The notes beneath the pieces are model-generated. The model saw only the letters and a program-made list of their open reading frames with translations. It was not told the origin of the DNA and ran no database searches. Of a stretch of 64,000 nt of DNA, positions 33,747 to 42,894 are shown piece by piece. This DNA is from Streptomyces griseosporeus (GTDB taxonomy: Bacteria; Actinomycetota; Actinomycetes; Streptomycetales; Streptomycetaceae): contig NZ_BNBR01000001.1 of the NCBI RefSeq assembly GCF_014656055.1, forward strand, positions 620,001 through 684,000. The letters run 5' to 3'. A program made the translations under genes and the position numbers. Each line of letters opens with the position of its first letter. The first letter of the stretch is position 1.

Positions 33747-34553
33747 TTGCAGTTCCGCCAACAGGCCCTCGCCAAGCTCCAGTCGCCGGAGGAGCTGGAC
33801 CTCCCGGTGCGTCTGGCCCGTCCTCAGGGCTGGCTCGTGCTGGCCGTGACCGGGGCCGCGATGGCCGCCGCCTCGGTGTGGGCGGTGACCGGTTCGGTGA
33901 CCTCGACGGTCAGCGCGCCCGCGATCCTCACGCACGGAGAGGGCAGCTACATCCTGCAGAGCCCCGCCGCCGGCCAGGTGACGGCCGTCCTGGCGAAGGA
34001 GGGCGAGCGGCTGCCCGCCGGCGCCCCCGTGCTGAAGGTCCGTACCGCCGAGGGCGAGACCGTGGTGCGCACGGTCGCCGCGGGCCGGATCACCGCGCTC
34101 GCCGCCACCATCGGGCAGATCATCGCCACCGGCGCCAACGTCGCGGCCGTCGAGAAGGTCGCCCACCCGGGCGACCCGCTGTACGCGACGGTGTACGTCC
34201 CGGCCGAGACCGCCGCCTCGATCCCCGCGCACGCCACCGTCGACCTGACCGTGCAGACGGTGCCGGCCGAGCGGTACGGCGTGCTGCGCGGCCATGTGCA
34301 GTCGGTGGACCGCACCGCGCAGTCGGCGCGGCAGATCGCCGCGTTCCTCGGCGACAGCCAGCTGGGCGAGCAGTTCACCGAGCAGGGCCGCCCGGTCGCC
34401 GTGACGGTGCGCCTGGACACCTCCGCGGCGACGAGGAGCGGCTACCGCTGGTCGTCCGCGGGCGGCCCGCCGTACGCCCTGACCTCCATGACCCTGGCCA
34501 CGGGTGCGATCCGGCTGGCCGACCAGCGTCCCGTCGATTGGCTGCTGCCGTGA
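33747..34553 (+). CDS. HlyD-type adaptor of the NHLP/NHLM bacteriocin export family
   Basis: The start is TTG at 33747 after GAGGGAAG, giving 268 residues that begin MQFRQQALAKLQSPEELD, as expected for this adaptor family. One transmembrane helix (about residues 30-50) is followed by a lipoyl-like hairpin domain (TAPAILTHGEGSYILQSP-type strands, then GRITALAATIGQII) and beta-barrel segments. The protein spans the membrane and connects the ABC transporters to the exterior. Its stop overlaps the next gene's GTG as GTGA. The family corresponds to the TIGRFAM NHLM bacteriocin secretion protein. Confidence 0.85.
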   Translation: MQFRQQALAKLQSPEELDLPVRLARPQGWLVLAVTGAAMAAASVWAVTGSVTSTVSAPAILTHGEGSYILQSPAAGQVTAVLAKEGERLPAGAPVLKVRTAEGETVVRTVAAGRITALAATIGQIIATGANVAAVEKVAHPGDPLYATVYVPAETAASIPAHATVDLTVQTVPAERYGVLRGHVQSVDRTAQSARQIAAFLGDSQLGEQFTEQGRPVAVTVRLDTSAATRSGYRWSSAGGPPYALTSMTLATGAIRLADQRPVDWLLP

Positions 34554-36775
34554 CCACCGCCGCTCCCGAGACCCGGGGCCGCCGCCGCGCGGCCCCGCCG
34601 AAGCGTTCCGTGCCGAAGGCGCGCGGGAAGGCCGTGCGCACGCAGAGCGTGCTGCAGATGGAGGCCGTCGAGTGCGGCGCCGCCTCGCTGGCCATGGTGC
34701 TCGGCCACTACGGCCGCCATGTCCCGCTGGAGGAGCTGCGCATCGCCTGCGGTGTCTCCCGCGACGGCTCACGTGCCTCCAATCTGCTGAAGGCGGCGCG
34801 GAGTTACGGCCTCACGGCCAAGGGCATGCAGATGGACCTGGCCGCGCTCGCCGAGGTCGCGGCGCCGGCGATCCTGTTCTGGGAGTTCAACCACTACGTC
34901 GTCTACGACGGCATGGGCCGCCGGTTCGGCCGCCGCGGCGTGTTCGTCAACGACCCCGCCAAGGGCCGCAGGTTCGTGCCGCTGGAGGACTTCGACGGCA
35001 GCTTCACCGGTGTCGTGCTGGTGATGGAGCCGGGCGAGGACTTCGTCAGGGGCGGGCGGAAGCCCGGCGTGTGGGGGGCGATGCCGGCCCGGCTGCGCGG
35101 CACCGCGGGGACGCTGCCGGCGGCGGTGCTGGCGAGTCTGCTGCTGGTGCTGGTCGGGGCGGCCGTGCCCGCGCTGAGCCGCACCTACATCGACATGTTC
35201 CTGATCGGCGGTCAGACCTCGCTGCTCGGGGTGCTGTTCGCGGCGATGGCGGCGTGCGTGGCGCTCACGGTCGCGCTGACCTGGCTGCAGCAGGCCAATC
35301 TGCACCACGGCCGCATCGTCTCCTCCACCCTGTCCAGCGCCCGTTTCCTGCGGCATCTGCTGCGGCTGCCGGTGACGTTCTTCGCCCAGCGCAGCCCGGC
35401 CGACCTGGTGCAGCGGCTGCAGTCCAACGACCAGGTCGCCGAGACCCTGGCCCGGGACCTGGCGGCGGCGGGCGTGGACGCGGTGGTCGTCGTGCTGTAC
35501 GCGCTCCTGCTGTACACCTACGACCCGCAGCTGACGTTCGTCGGGATCGGGGTGGCGCTGCTGAACATCGTCGCCATGCGGGTCGTCGTACGGCTGCGGG
35601 CGACGCGGACGGCGAAGCTGCGCGCGGACACCGCCCGGCTCACCAACACCGCGTACACGGGTCTGCAGCTGATCGAGACGATGAAGGCGACCGGCGGTGA
35701 GGACGGCTACTTCCGCAAGTGGGCCGGGCAGCACGCCACCACGCTGGAGGAGCAGCAGCGGCTCGGGGTGCCGAGTGCCTGGCTCGGGGTGGTCGCGCCG
35801 ACCCTGGCCACGCTGAACAGCGCGCTGATCCTGTGGATCGGCGGCATGCGGGCGATCGAGGGGCACATCTCGGTCGGCCTGCTGGTGGCCTTCCAGGCGC
35901 TGGTGACCCGGTTCACCGCGCCGCTGACCCGGCTCAACGGCGTCGCGGGCCGGATCCAGGACTTCGCGGCGGACGTGGCCCGGCTGAAGGACGTGGAGAA
36001 CTTCCGCACCGACCCGCTCTACGGCCGTCGCGGCGGCGCCGACTCCACGCGGAGGCTGAGCGGCCACGTCGAGCTGGAGAACATCGGCTTCGGCTACAGC
36101 CCGCTGGACAAGCCGCTGCTGTCCGGCTTCGACCTGACCGTCGGGCCGGGTCAGCAGGTGGCGCTGGTCGGCGGTTCGGGCAGCGGCAAGTCGACGGTGT
36201 CCCGGCTGATCGCGGGCCTGTACACGCCGTGGGAGGGCGTGATCCGCATCGACGGGCAGCGTCTGGAGGACATCCCGCGCGGCGCGCTGGCCGCCTCGGT
36301 GTCCTTCGTCGACCAGGACGTGTTCCTGTTCGAGGGCAGTGTGCGCGACAACGTGGCGCTGTGGGACCCGTCGGTGCCGGACGACGCGGTGGTGGAGGCG
36401 CTGCGGGACGCGGCGCTGTACGACGTGGTGATGCGTCGGCCGGGCGGCATCCACAGCCGGGTGGAGCAGGACGGCCGCAACTTCTCCGGCGGGCAGCGGC
36501 AGCGGCTGGAGATCGCGCGGGCGCTGGTGCGCCGGCCGAGCATCCTCGTGCTGGACGAGGTGACGAGCGCGCTGGACGCGGAGACCGAGCAGATCGTGAT
36601 GGACAACCTGCGGCGGCGCGGCTGTGCCTGTGTGGTGATCGCGCACCGGCTGAGCACGGTCCGCGACAGCGACGAGATCGTGGTGCTCCAGCACGGGCAG
36701 GTCGTCGAGCGCGGCCGGCACGAGGAGCTGGTGGCGCGCGGCGGGGCGTACGCGGCGCTGGTCAGGGAGCGGTGA
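34550..36775 (+). CDS. Peptidase-containing ABC transporter (C39 PCAT, NHLM ABC1 type)
   Basis: The GTG at 34550 is coupled to the adaptor gene. The 741-residue protein has an N-terminal C39 peptidase with catalytic Cys in VECGAASLAMVLGHYG, His in FNHYVVYDG and Asp in VNDPAKG. A six-helix membrane domain (about 190-460) and an ATPase follow, with Walker A GGSGSGKSTVSRL, signature FSGGQRQRLEIARAL and Walker B ILVLDEVTSALD. It cleaves the leader after Gly-Gly and exports the core. All catalytic residues are intact. This strongly links it to the double-glycine peptide upstream. Confidence 0.93.
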   Translation: MTTAAPETRGRRRAAPPKRSVPKARGKAVRTQSVLQMEAVECGAASLAMVLGHYGRHVPLEELRIACGVSRDGSRASNLLKAARSYGLTAKGMQMDLAALAEVAAPAILFWEFNHYVVYDGMGRRFGRRGVFVNDPAKGRRFVPLEDFDGSFTGVVLVMEPGEDFVRGGRKPGVWGAMPARLRGTAGTLPAAVLASLLLVLVGAAVPALSRTYIDMFLIGGQTSLLGVLFAAMAACVALTVALTWLQQANLHHGRIVSSTLSSARFLRHLLRLPVTFFAQRSPADLVQRLQSNDQVAETLARDLAAAGVDAVVVVLYALLLYTYDPQLTFVGIGVALLNIVAMRVVVRLRATRTAKLRADTARLTNTAYTGLQLIETMKATGGEDGYFRKWAGQHATTLEEQQRLGVPSAWLGVVAPTLATLNSALILWIGGMRAIEGHISVGLLVAFQALVTRFTAPLTRLNGVAGRIQDFAADVARLKDVENFRTDPLYGRRGGADSTRRLSGHVELENIGFGYSPLDKPLLSGFDLTVGPGQQVALVGGSGSGKSTVSRLIAGLYTPWEGVIRIDGQRLEDIPRGALAASVSFVDQDVFLFEGSVRDNVALWDPSVPDDAVVEALRDAALYDVVMRRPGGIHSRVEQDGRNFSGGQRQRLEIARALVRRPSILVLDEVTSALDAETEQIVMDNLRRRGCACVVIAHRLSTVRDSDEIVVLQHGQVVERGRHEELVARGGAYAALVRER

Positions 36776-36776
36776 G

Positions 36777-39593
36777 ATGACGGTCGTGGACGAAGGCGAC
36801 CTGGTCCTCGGGGCGCTCGGGCAGTCGGGCACGCCGTTCGACTGCGCGGGCCTGACCCGGCTCGACCTGGAGGGGCCGCAGGTGCTGTGGCTGGTGGTGC
36901 GCGGGGCGCTGGACCTGTTCGCGGTGGACGCCGCCGCGCAGGGCCACTGGCACCACCTGGGCCGGCTGGAGGCGGGCTCGCTGCTGCTGGGGCCGGTCGC
37001 GGGCGCGCAGCACACGCTGGTCGCGCGGCCGGTGCGGGACTGCGTGGTGCACCGCATCGGGCTGCGTGAGCTGTACCAGCCGGCGCAGACCCAGACCTGG
37101 GCGTACGACGAGTACGGCAACCCGCAGTACGTGCCGCCGGTGACGAGCCCGCTGGAACACGCCCTCGCGCTCGGCGTCGGCCGGAGCCTGTCGGTGCTGT
37201 TCCAGGCGCCGATGGCGAGCGAGGGCGCCGCCGAGCTGAGCGACGACGACGTGTTCTGGATGCAGGTGCCGCCGGGCAGCGTCCAGTACGGCTCGCTGTA
37301 CGGCGCGGAGGCGGCGGCCGATCTGCTGATGGACCCGGCGGTGTGGCAGGGCCTGGTCGACCAGCAGTACCGGCTGCTGGCGACGCTGGACCGGTGGATC
37401 GAGCAGCTGGAGCGCACCCACGAGACCCGCACGGCCGAGGGCATCCGGGCCGGTGAGGCGGTGCGCGCGCAGGCCGACCGGACGCTGCTGGCCTCGATCG
37501 GCCGCTCGTCGGCCAAGCGCGCGACGGCCGCCGACACGGACGCCACGTACGCGGCGTGCCGGCTCGTCGCGCGGGCCGCGGGCATCACGCTCGCGGAGCC
37601 CGCGCAGGCGGGGGCGGACAGCGACCGGCTCGACCCGGTGGAGCGCATCGCGCTGGCCTCGCGGGTGCGGACCCGGGCGGTACGGCTGACCGGCCGCTGG
37701 TGGCGGGAGAACGCGGGGCCGCTGGTGGGCCGGCGGGCGCTGTCCGGAGCGCCGGTCGCGCTGCTGTGGCGGCGCGGCGGATACGTCGCCGTGCATCCGT
37801 CGACCGGCCGGGAGACGCCGGTCGAACAGGCCAACGCGGAGGAGTTCGAGCCGCGGGCGGTGATGTTCTACCGTCCGCTGCCCGACCGCCGGCTCGGTCC
37901 GCTGGGCCTGCTGCGGTTCACCCTGCGGGGCACCGGCCCGGACCTGGCGTGGCTGCTGGTGGCCGGGCTGGTGACGGTGGCGATCGGGGCGCTGGTGCCG
38001 ATCGCGACGGGCAAGGTGCTCGGCGAGTACGTGCCGGCCGCGCGGTCCGGGCCGATCGTGCAGGTGTGCCTGGCGGTGATGGTCGGCAGTGTCGTGGCGG
38101 CGGCGTTCATGCTGCTGCAGAACCTGACCATCCTGCGCCTGGAGGGCCGTATCGAGGCGACGCTCCAGCCCGCCGTGTGGGACCGGCTGCTGCGGCTGCC
38201 GACGACGTTCTTCACGCGGCGTTCCACGGGCGAGCTGGCCAGCGCGGCGATGGGCGTCAGCGCGATGCGCCGGCTGCTCGCGGGCGTGGGACCGACGGTG
38301 GCGCAGGCGGTGACCGTCGGCGCGATGAACCTGGCATTGCTGCTGTGGTACAGCGTGCCGCTGGCGATGGCCGCGCTGGGGATGCTCGTAGTGATCGCGG
38401 GGGTGTTCCTGGGGCTCGGGCTGTGGCAGGTGCGCTGGCAGCGCCGCCTGGTGGTGCTCGGCAACAAGCTGAACAACCAGGCCTTCCAGACGCTGCGGGG
38501 CCTGCCGAAGCTGCGGGTGGCGGCGGCCGAGAACTACGCCTACGCGGCGTGGGCGGCGCAGTTCGCGCGCAGCCGGGAGCTGCAGCAGCGGCTGGGCCGG
38601 ATCAAGAACCTGAACACCGTGCTGGGCGCGGTGTACCTGCCGGTGTGCACGCTGGTGATGTTCATGCTGCTGGCCGGCCCGGCGCGCGGCGCGCTGTCGG
38701 CGGCGGACTTCCTCACCTTCAACACGTCGGTGACCATGCTGCTCACCTCGGTCACCCAGCTGACCGGCGCGTTCGTCTCCGCGGTGGCCGCCCTGCCGCT
38801 GTTCGAGGAGATCAAGCCGGTGCTGGAGGCGGCGCCGGAGGTGCGCGCGGCGAGCACCCGGCCGGGCCCGCTGTCGGGGGCGATCGAGGCGCGCCGGCTG
38901 TCCTTCCGGTACTCCGACGACGGGCCGCTCGTCCTGGACGACGTCTCCTTCGAGGTGCGGCCCGGGGAGTTCGTGGCGATCGTCGGGCCGAGCGGCTGCG
39001 GCAAGTCGACGCTGCTCAGGCTGCTGATCGGCTTCGACCGTCCGGTCTCGGGGAGCGTGCTGTACGACGGGCAGGACCTGGCGGCCCTCGATCCGTCCGC
39101 GGTGCGCCGGCAGTGCGGGGTGGTGCTCCAGCACGCGCAGCCGTTCAGCGGCTCGATCCTGGACGTCATCTGCGGCACCGAGCCGTACACCCCCGAGGAG
39201 GCGATGGCGGCGGCCGAGCTGGCGGGACTCGGGGAGGACATCCGGCGGATGCCGATGGGGCTGCACACCATCGTCGGCGGCAACGGGGCGATCTCCGGCG
39301 GGCAGCGGCAGCGGCTGATGATCGCGCAGGCACTGATCCGGCGCCCGCGGATCCTCTTCTTCGACGAGGCGACCAGCGCCCTCGACAACGAGACGCAGCG
39401 CACGGTCATCGAGTCCACCAAGGCGCTGCGCGCCACCCGCGTCGTCATCGCCCACCGGCTGTCCACCGTGCTGGACGCCGACCGCGTGATCGTGATGGAG
39501 AACGGCCGCATCGCCCAGCAGGGGCCGCCCGCGCAGCTCCTCGCCGACACCACGGGCCGGCTGCACGAACTGGTGCGCCGGCAGCTGGCCTGA
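36777..39593 (+). CDS. NHLP-family bacteriocin export ABC transporter (ABC2 type)
   Basis: The 938-residue protein starts one base after the PCAT stop codon. An N-terminal region of about 370 residues, including a cupin-like start and long helical part, has no peptidase motif. A membrane domain (about 385-670) and an ATPase (about 700-930) follow, with Walker A GPSGCGKSTLLRL, signature ISGGQRQRLMIAQAL and Walker B ILFFDEATSALD. This two-ABC architecture is typical of NHLM/NHLP export units. It probably pairs with the PCAT. Its precise role in the complex is not established. Confidence 0.88.
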   Translation: MTVVDEGDLVLGALGQSGTPFDCAGLTRLDLEGPQVLWLVVRGALDLFAVDAAAQGHWHHLGRLEAGSLLLGPVAGAQHTLVARPVRDCVVHRIGLRELYQPAQTQTWAYDEYGNPQYVPPVTSPLEHALALGVGRSLSVLFQAPMASEGAAELSDDDVFWMQVPPGSVQYGSLYGAEAAADLLMDPAVWQGLVDQQYRLLATLDRWIEQLERTHETRTAEGIRAGEAVRAQADRTLLASIGRSSAKRATAADTDATYAACRLVARAAGITLAEPAQAGADSDRLDPVERIALASRVRTRAVRLTGRWWRENAGPLVGRRALSGAPVALLWRRGGYVAVHPSTGRETPVEQANAEEFEPRAVMFYRPLPDRRLGPLGLLRFTLRGTGPDLAWLLVAGLVTVAIGALVPIATGKVLGEYVPAARSGPIVQVCLAVMVGSVVAAAFMLLQNLTILRLEGRIEATLQPAVWDRLLRLPTTFFTRRSTGELASAAMGVSAMRRLLAGVGPTVAQAVTVGAMNLALLLWYSVPLAMAALGMLVVIAGVFLGLGLWQVRWQRRLVVLGNKLNNQAFQTLRGLPKLRVAAAENYAYAAWAAQFARSRELQQRLGRIKNLNTVLGAVYLPVCTLVMFMLLAGPARGALSAADFLTFNTSVTMLLTSVTQLTGAFVSAVAALPLFEEIKPVLEAAPEVRAASTRPGPLSGAIEARRLSFRYSDDGPLVLDDVSFEVRPGEFVAIVGPSGCGKSTLLRLLIGFDRPVSGSVLYDGQDLAALDPSAVRRQCGVVLQHAQPFSGSILDVICGTEPYTPEEAMAAAELAGLGEDIRRMPMGLHTIVGGNGAISGGQRQRLMIAQALIRRPRILFFDEATSALDNETQRTVIESTKALRATRVVIAHRLSTVLDADRVIVMENGRIAQQGPPAQLLADTTGRLHELVRRQLA

Positions 39594-39595
39594 TC

Positions 39596-39611
39596 GCGCC
39601 GGCTCCGGCGC
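39596..39611 (+). terminator. Hairpin after the exporter operon
   Basis: GCGCCGG and CCGGCGC pair around CT, beginning two bases past the stop codon at 39593. It is short but well placed to end the peptide-export operon. Confidence 0.5.
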
Positions 39612-39653
39612 CCACGGGTTCCCGGGGCGCCTTCGCTGGGTACCCGCCCTGCC

Positions 39654-40667
39654 ATGCGGATCAGCGTGGTGGACGTGGGCTCGAACACGGTGCGGCTGGT
39701 GGTGGCGGACGCCGACGGCGGGGTACCGCTGCCGGTGCACACCGCCAAATGGCGGCTGCGCCTGAACGAGCGGGTCAGACCGGGGGCCGAGATCCCGGAG
39801 GAGTCCGTGGACCGGCTGGCCGACGCGGTCGCCGCGGCGGGCCGTACGGCGGCCCGGTGGGGTGCCGTGGGGCCGCTGGCGTTCGCGACGGCCGTGGTGC
39901 GGGCCGCCCCCAACCGCCTCGACGTGCTGCGGACGGTGCGGCAGCGCACCGGCATCGACCTGTGCACCCTGCCCGGCGAGGTCGAGGCGGAGCTGACGTT
40001 CCTCGGGGCACGGCGCTGGATGGGCTGGCGCTCCGGGCCACTGGCGCTGCTGGACATCGGCGGCGGCTCCCTGGAGGTGGCGTTCGGGCGCGGCCGGCTG
40101 CCGGACTTCGTCGCCTCGCTGCCGCTGGGCGCGGCCCGGCTGACCCACGAGTTCTTCGACGGCTTTCCCGACCCGCCGCCCGCGGAGCGGGTGAAGGCCC
40201 TGCGCCGCCGCGTCCGCCACGAGCTGCGGGACGTGGCGGCGCGCATCCGCTGGGAGGGCCCGCGCACCGCGGTCGCGACCTCGCGCACTTTCCAGCAGCT
40301 GGGCCGGCTGTGCGGGGCGGCTCCCGGCCGTCACGGGCCGTTCGTGGAGCGGCAGCTGCGCCGCGTCGACCTGCGCACGGCGGTGGACCGGCTGGCAGCG
40401 CTGCCCGCCGCCGAGCGGTCCGCGCTGCCGGGCATCTCCGCACCGCGCGCGACCCAGAGCCTCGCGGGTGCGGTGGTGGCCCACACGGCGATGAAGCTGT
40501 GCGGCCTGAAGACCGTCGAGGTCTGCCCCTGGGCGATCCGCGAGGGCGTGCTGCTGCGGCACATAGAGGAGGGCCCCGCCTGGTGGGCGGAGGTCTCCCG
40601 GCTCGCCGAGGCAGCGGCGCCGGTCGCGGAGGCGGTGCCGCTGCGCATCGCCACGGCGAAGACCTGA
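39654..40667 (+). CDS. Ppx/GppA-family phosphatase
   Basis: The 337-residue protein has the actin-like ATPase fold of exopolyphosphatases and pppGpp phosphohydrolases: phosphate-binding VVDVGSNTVRLVV at the N-terminus and LLDIGGGSLEVAFG near residue 138. It lacks the C-terminal HD-like extension of E. coli Ppx, so it is a short actinobacterial form. Such proteins hydrolyse polyphosphate or guanosine penta/tetraphosphate and affect stringent responses and antibiotic production. Which activity it has cannot be read from sequence. It follows the exporter operon after a hairpin. Confidence 0.85.
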   Translation: MRISVVDVGSNTVRLVVADADGGVPLPVHTAKWRLRLNERVRPGAEIPEESVDRLADAVAAAGRTAARWGAVGPLAFATAVVRAAPNRLDVLRTVRQRTGIDLCTLPGEVEAELTFLGARRWMGWRSGPLALLDIGGGSLEVAFGRGRLPDFVASLPLGAARLTHEFFDGFPDPPPAERVKALRRRVRHELRDVAARIRWEGPRTAVATSRTFQQLGRLCGAAPGRHGPFVERQLRRVDLRTAVDRLAALPAAERSALPGISAPRATQSLAGAVVAHTAMKLCGLKTVEVCPWAIREGVLLRHIEEGPAWWAEVSRLAEAAAPVAEAVPLRIATAKT

Positions 40668-40940
40668 CCGCGCACCGGTCCGGGGCGATCTGCTGATCCG
40701 CCGCCCTCCCCCGCCCGGCCCTCGTCGGCCCCGGCTGGGCCGGCCCCAGGCCCGTCAGGCGGGGTCCCACCGCCACGGCAGCACGCCGACCGCCCACCGG
40801 ACCGTACGACAGACAGACCACATCCCGACCCGGAGACGTGGCCGTACCCCCACCCGGGGTTCGGCAGCCGACCCGGCCGTTCCACTCTCCGGACCACGCG
40901 GCAGGCCCGCACCGGTCCGGAGCCGACCGAAGGAGTGACC
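40668..40940. other. Non-coding spacer of 273 bp
   Basis: No gene with coding-like composition or a ribosome-binding site is visible on either strand. The region is pyrimidine-rich on the plus strand and GC-rich throughout, with several short GGCC palindromes but no long stem. It presumably contains the promoter of the small gene at 40941. Confidence 0.5.
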
Positions 40941-41108
40941 ATGTCCGACGACCGCAAGCCCCCCGCCACCGCCCTCGAAGAGGTCCTGCGCGAGATCCGC
41001 GACGCGGAGCGGCGCACCCACGACGACGACAAGAACCGCCACGACGGCGAGGCCGCCGACACGATCACCCCCAGCGTGACCGCCCAGGAAGAGGCGCAGG
41101 GCGACTGA
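40941..41108 (+). CDS. Small charged protein of unknown function
   Basis: The 55-residue frame starts at an ATG with AAGGAG six bases upstream, begins MSDDRKPPATALEEVLREIR and is highly charged, with a DDDKNRHDGE centre. It has no membrane segment or cysteine and is predicted helical in its first half. An exceptional hairpin terminator follows at once, which supports a real transcription unit. I recognise no family. Confidence 0.65.
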   Translation: MSDDRKPPATALEEVLREIRDAERRTHDDDKNRHDGEAADTITPSVTAQEEAQGD

Positions 41109-41114
41109 CCCGCC

Positions 41115-41163
41115 CCCGGGCGGCACCGGGGCACGCCGCACGCGTGCCCCGGTGCCGCCCGGG
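41115..41163 (+). terminator. Perfect 21-bp hairpin terminator
   Basis: The arms at 41115-41135 and 41143-41163 are perfectly complementary over 21 bases (beginning CCCGGGCGGCACCGGGG) around a seven-base loop, seven bases past the small gene's stop. It ends 12 bp before the redox-enzyme start, so the start region of that gene is also in reach of this structure. Confidence 0.8.
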
Positions 41164-41175
41164 TACCCGCACCCC

Positions 41176-42219
41176 ATGTACCACGACCGCACGGGACCCC
41201 GGCTGCCGCAGGCCCGGGGCCCTCTCTCCGCCGCCGTCCGCGCCTGCCTGCGCGGCACGGCGGCCCCGCCGCGCCCGGAGGAGGCCGCCGACGCCGACCC
41301 GTACGGCGACGACCTCCAGCTGGCCCTCTACCTCTGCTACGAGCTGCACTACCGCGGCTTCGCCGGGGTCTCCCCCGCCCTGGAGTGGGACCCGGACCTG
41401 CTGCGCGCACGCGCCGCGCTGGAGCAGCGCTACCTGTCCGCGCTGCGCGCCGACACGGCCGTCCACGACAGCGTGGAAGAAGCGGTGGAGGACCTGCTCG
41501 TCGAGCCCGCCGACGCCACCGGCGTCAGCCACTTCCTGTGCGAGCGCGGCGAGTTGTGGCAGCTGCGCGAGTACGCGGCACAGCGTTCCCTGTACCACCT
41601 CAAGGAGGCCGACCCGCACGCCTGGGTGCTGCCGCGGCTCGCGGGCCGCGCCAAGTCGGCGATGGCGGCGGTGGAGTTCGACGAGTACGGCGGCGGACGC
41701 CCCGAGCGCCTCCACGCACAGCTCTTCGCCGACCTGATGGCGGACCTGGACCTCGACACGACGTACGGCCGCTACCTGGACGCGGCGTGCGCCCCGGCCC
41801 TCGCCACCGTGAACATGATGTCCCTGTTCGGGCTGCACCGGGCGCTGCGGGGCGCCCTGGTGGGGCACTTCGCCGCGGTGGAGATCACCTCCTCGCCGGG
41901 TTCGCGGCGGCTGGCCGAGGCGATGCGCCGCACGGGCGCGGGCCCGGCCGCCGAGTTCTTCTACGACGAGCACGTCGAGGCCGACGCGGTACACGAACAG
42001 GTCGTACGGCAGGACGTCATCGGCGGACTCCTGGAGGACGAGCCCGGGCTCGCCCCCGACGTGGTGTTCGGCATCGACGCCACCGGCCATGTCGAGGACC
42101 GCCTGGGCACGCATCTGCTGAACGCCTGGCAGGCGGGCGTGTCCTCGCTGCGCGAGCCGCTCGACCCCGCGCCGGACGCCCGTGAGCCCCTTGATAAGGA
42201 AATCTCCCATATTTCCTGA
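41176..42219 (+). CDS. Iron-containing redox enzyme family protein (haem-oxygenase-like fold)
   Basis: The 347-residue protein matches the HOx-like (Haem_oxygenas_2) pattern in Streptomyces: an N-terminal LYLCYELHYRGF helix with Glu and His, an acidic EPADATGVSHFL motif, the conserved DPHAWVLPRLAGRAKSAMAAVEFDEYGGG block and a final EFFYDEHVEADAVHE. The spaced Glu and His residues could bind a di-iron centre. The fold is all-alpha and cytoplasmic. Related proteins oxidise varied substrates; this one is unassigned. It precedes a methyltransferase and a CDGSH protein on the same strand, a neighbourhood I recall in other streptomycetes. Confidence 0.85.
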   Translation: MYHDRTGPRLPQARGPLSAAVRACLRGTAAPPRPEEAADADPYGDDLQLALYLCYELHYRGFAGVSPALEWDPDLLRARAALEQRYLSALRADTAVHDSVEEAVEDLLVEPADATGVSHFLCERGELWQLREYAAQRSLYHLKEADPHAWVLPRLAGRAKSAMAAVEFDEYGGGRPERLHAQLFADLMADLDLDTTYGRYLDAACAPALATVNMMSLFGLHRALRGALVGHFAAVEITSSPGSRRLAEAMRRTGAGPAAEFFYDEHVEADAVHEQVVRQDVIGGLLEDEPGLAPDVVFGIDATGHVEDRLGTHLLNAWQAGVSSLREPLDPAPDAREPLDKEISHIS

Positions 42220-42240
42220 TTGCCGGGGAACTCGTCCCCC

Positions 42241-42894
42241 GTGACTTCCTTGGTCCTTCCCGGCGTCTACGCCCCTCAGGACGACACCGACCTGCTGGCC
42301 GGCGCACTGCGCGACGAGCCGCTCCAGCCGGGTGCCAGCGTGCTCGATCTCGGCACCGGCACCGGCGAACTGGCCGTGCTGGCCGCCGAACGCGGGGCAC
42401 GCGTCACCGCGGTCGACGTGTCCTGGCGTGCGGTGTGCACCACCCGTCTGAACGCGCTGCGCGCCCGGGTCCCGCTGCGGGTCCGGCGCGGCGACCTGTT
42501 CGGCCCGGTGCGCGGACAGCAGTTCGATCTGATCGTGAGCAATCCGCCGTACGTACCCGCCCCGGCCGCGGGCACCGCGCCCTCCGGCGCGGCCCGGGCG
42601 TGGGACGCGGGCCGTGACGGGCGGCTGCTGCTGGACCGCATATGCCACGAGGGCCCGGAGCGGCTGCGTCCGGGAGGCGTCCTGCTGCTCGTGCAGTCGG
42701 CGGTCAGCGGCGTGGACCACACGCTGGACCGGCTGCGCGGTGCGGATATGAAGGCGTCCGTGGTCCGGCGCCGGCGGATCGGCTTCGGCCCGGTCCTGCG
42801 GGAACGGGCGGCCTGGCTACGCGAGCGGGGGCTGCTGCCGGACGGGGAAGAGAGCGAGGAACTGGTGGTCGTCCGTGCCGAACGTCCCTGCTGA
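42241..42894 (+). CDS. HemK2/MTQ2-like class I methyltransferase
   Basis: The GTG at 42241 gives 217 residues; an upstream TTG at 42220 is possible. The SAM-binding motif is VLDLGTGTGELAVLAAERGARVTAVD, and the catalytic motif IV is SNPPYVP, the NPPY signature of N-methyltransferases acting on glutamine amides or nucleobase amines. The length fits MTQ2/HemK2-like proteins, which methylate release-factor glutamine, but the substrate here is unproven. It lies 21 bp after the redox-enzyme gene and overlaps the CDGSH gene by 20 bp, so the three are probably one operon. Confidence 0.85.
   Translation: MTSLVLPGVYAPQDDTDLLAGALRDEPLQPGASVLDLGTGTGELAVLAAERGARVTAVDVSWRAVCTTRLNALRARVPLRVRRGDLFGPVRGQQFDLIVSNPPYVPAPAAGTAPSGAARAWDAGRDGRLLLDRICHEGPERLRPGGVLLLVQSAVSGVDHTLDRLRGADMKASVVRRRRIGFGPVLRERAAWLRERGLLPDGEESEELVVVRAERPC

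Noticed and set aside
36762-40562. A 1,266-codon open frame on the minus strand across the exporter and Ppx genes
   Set aside because: It is antisense to genes with clear motifs (ABC2, Ppx/GppA) and has low-complexity Arg/Gln/His-rich content, the usual shadow of high-GC coding DNA.
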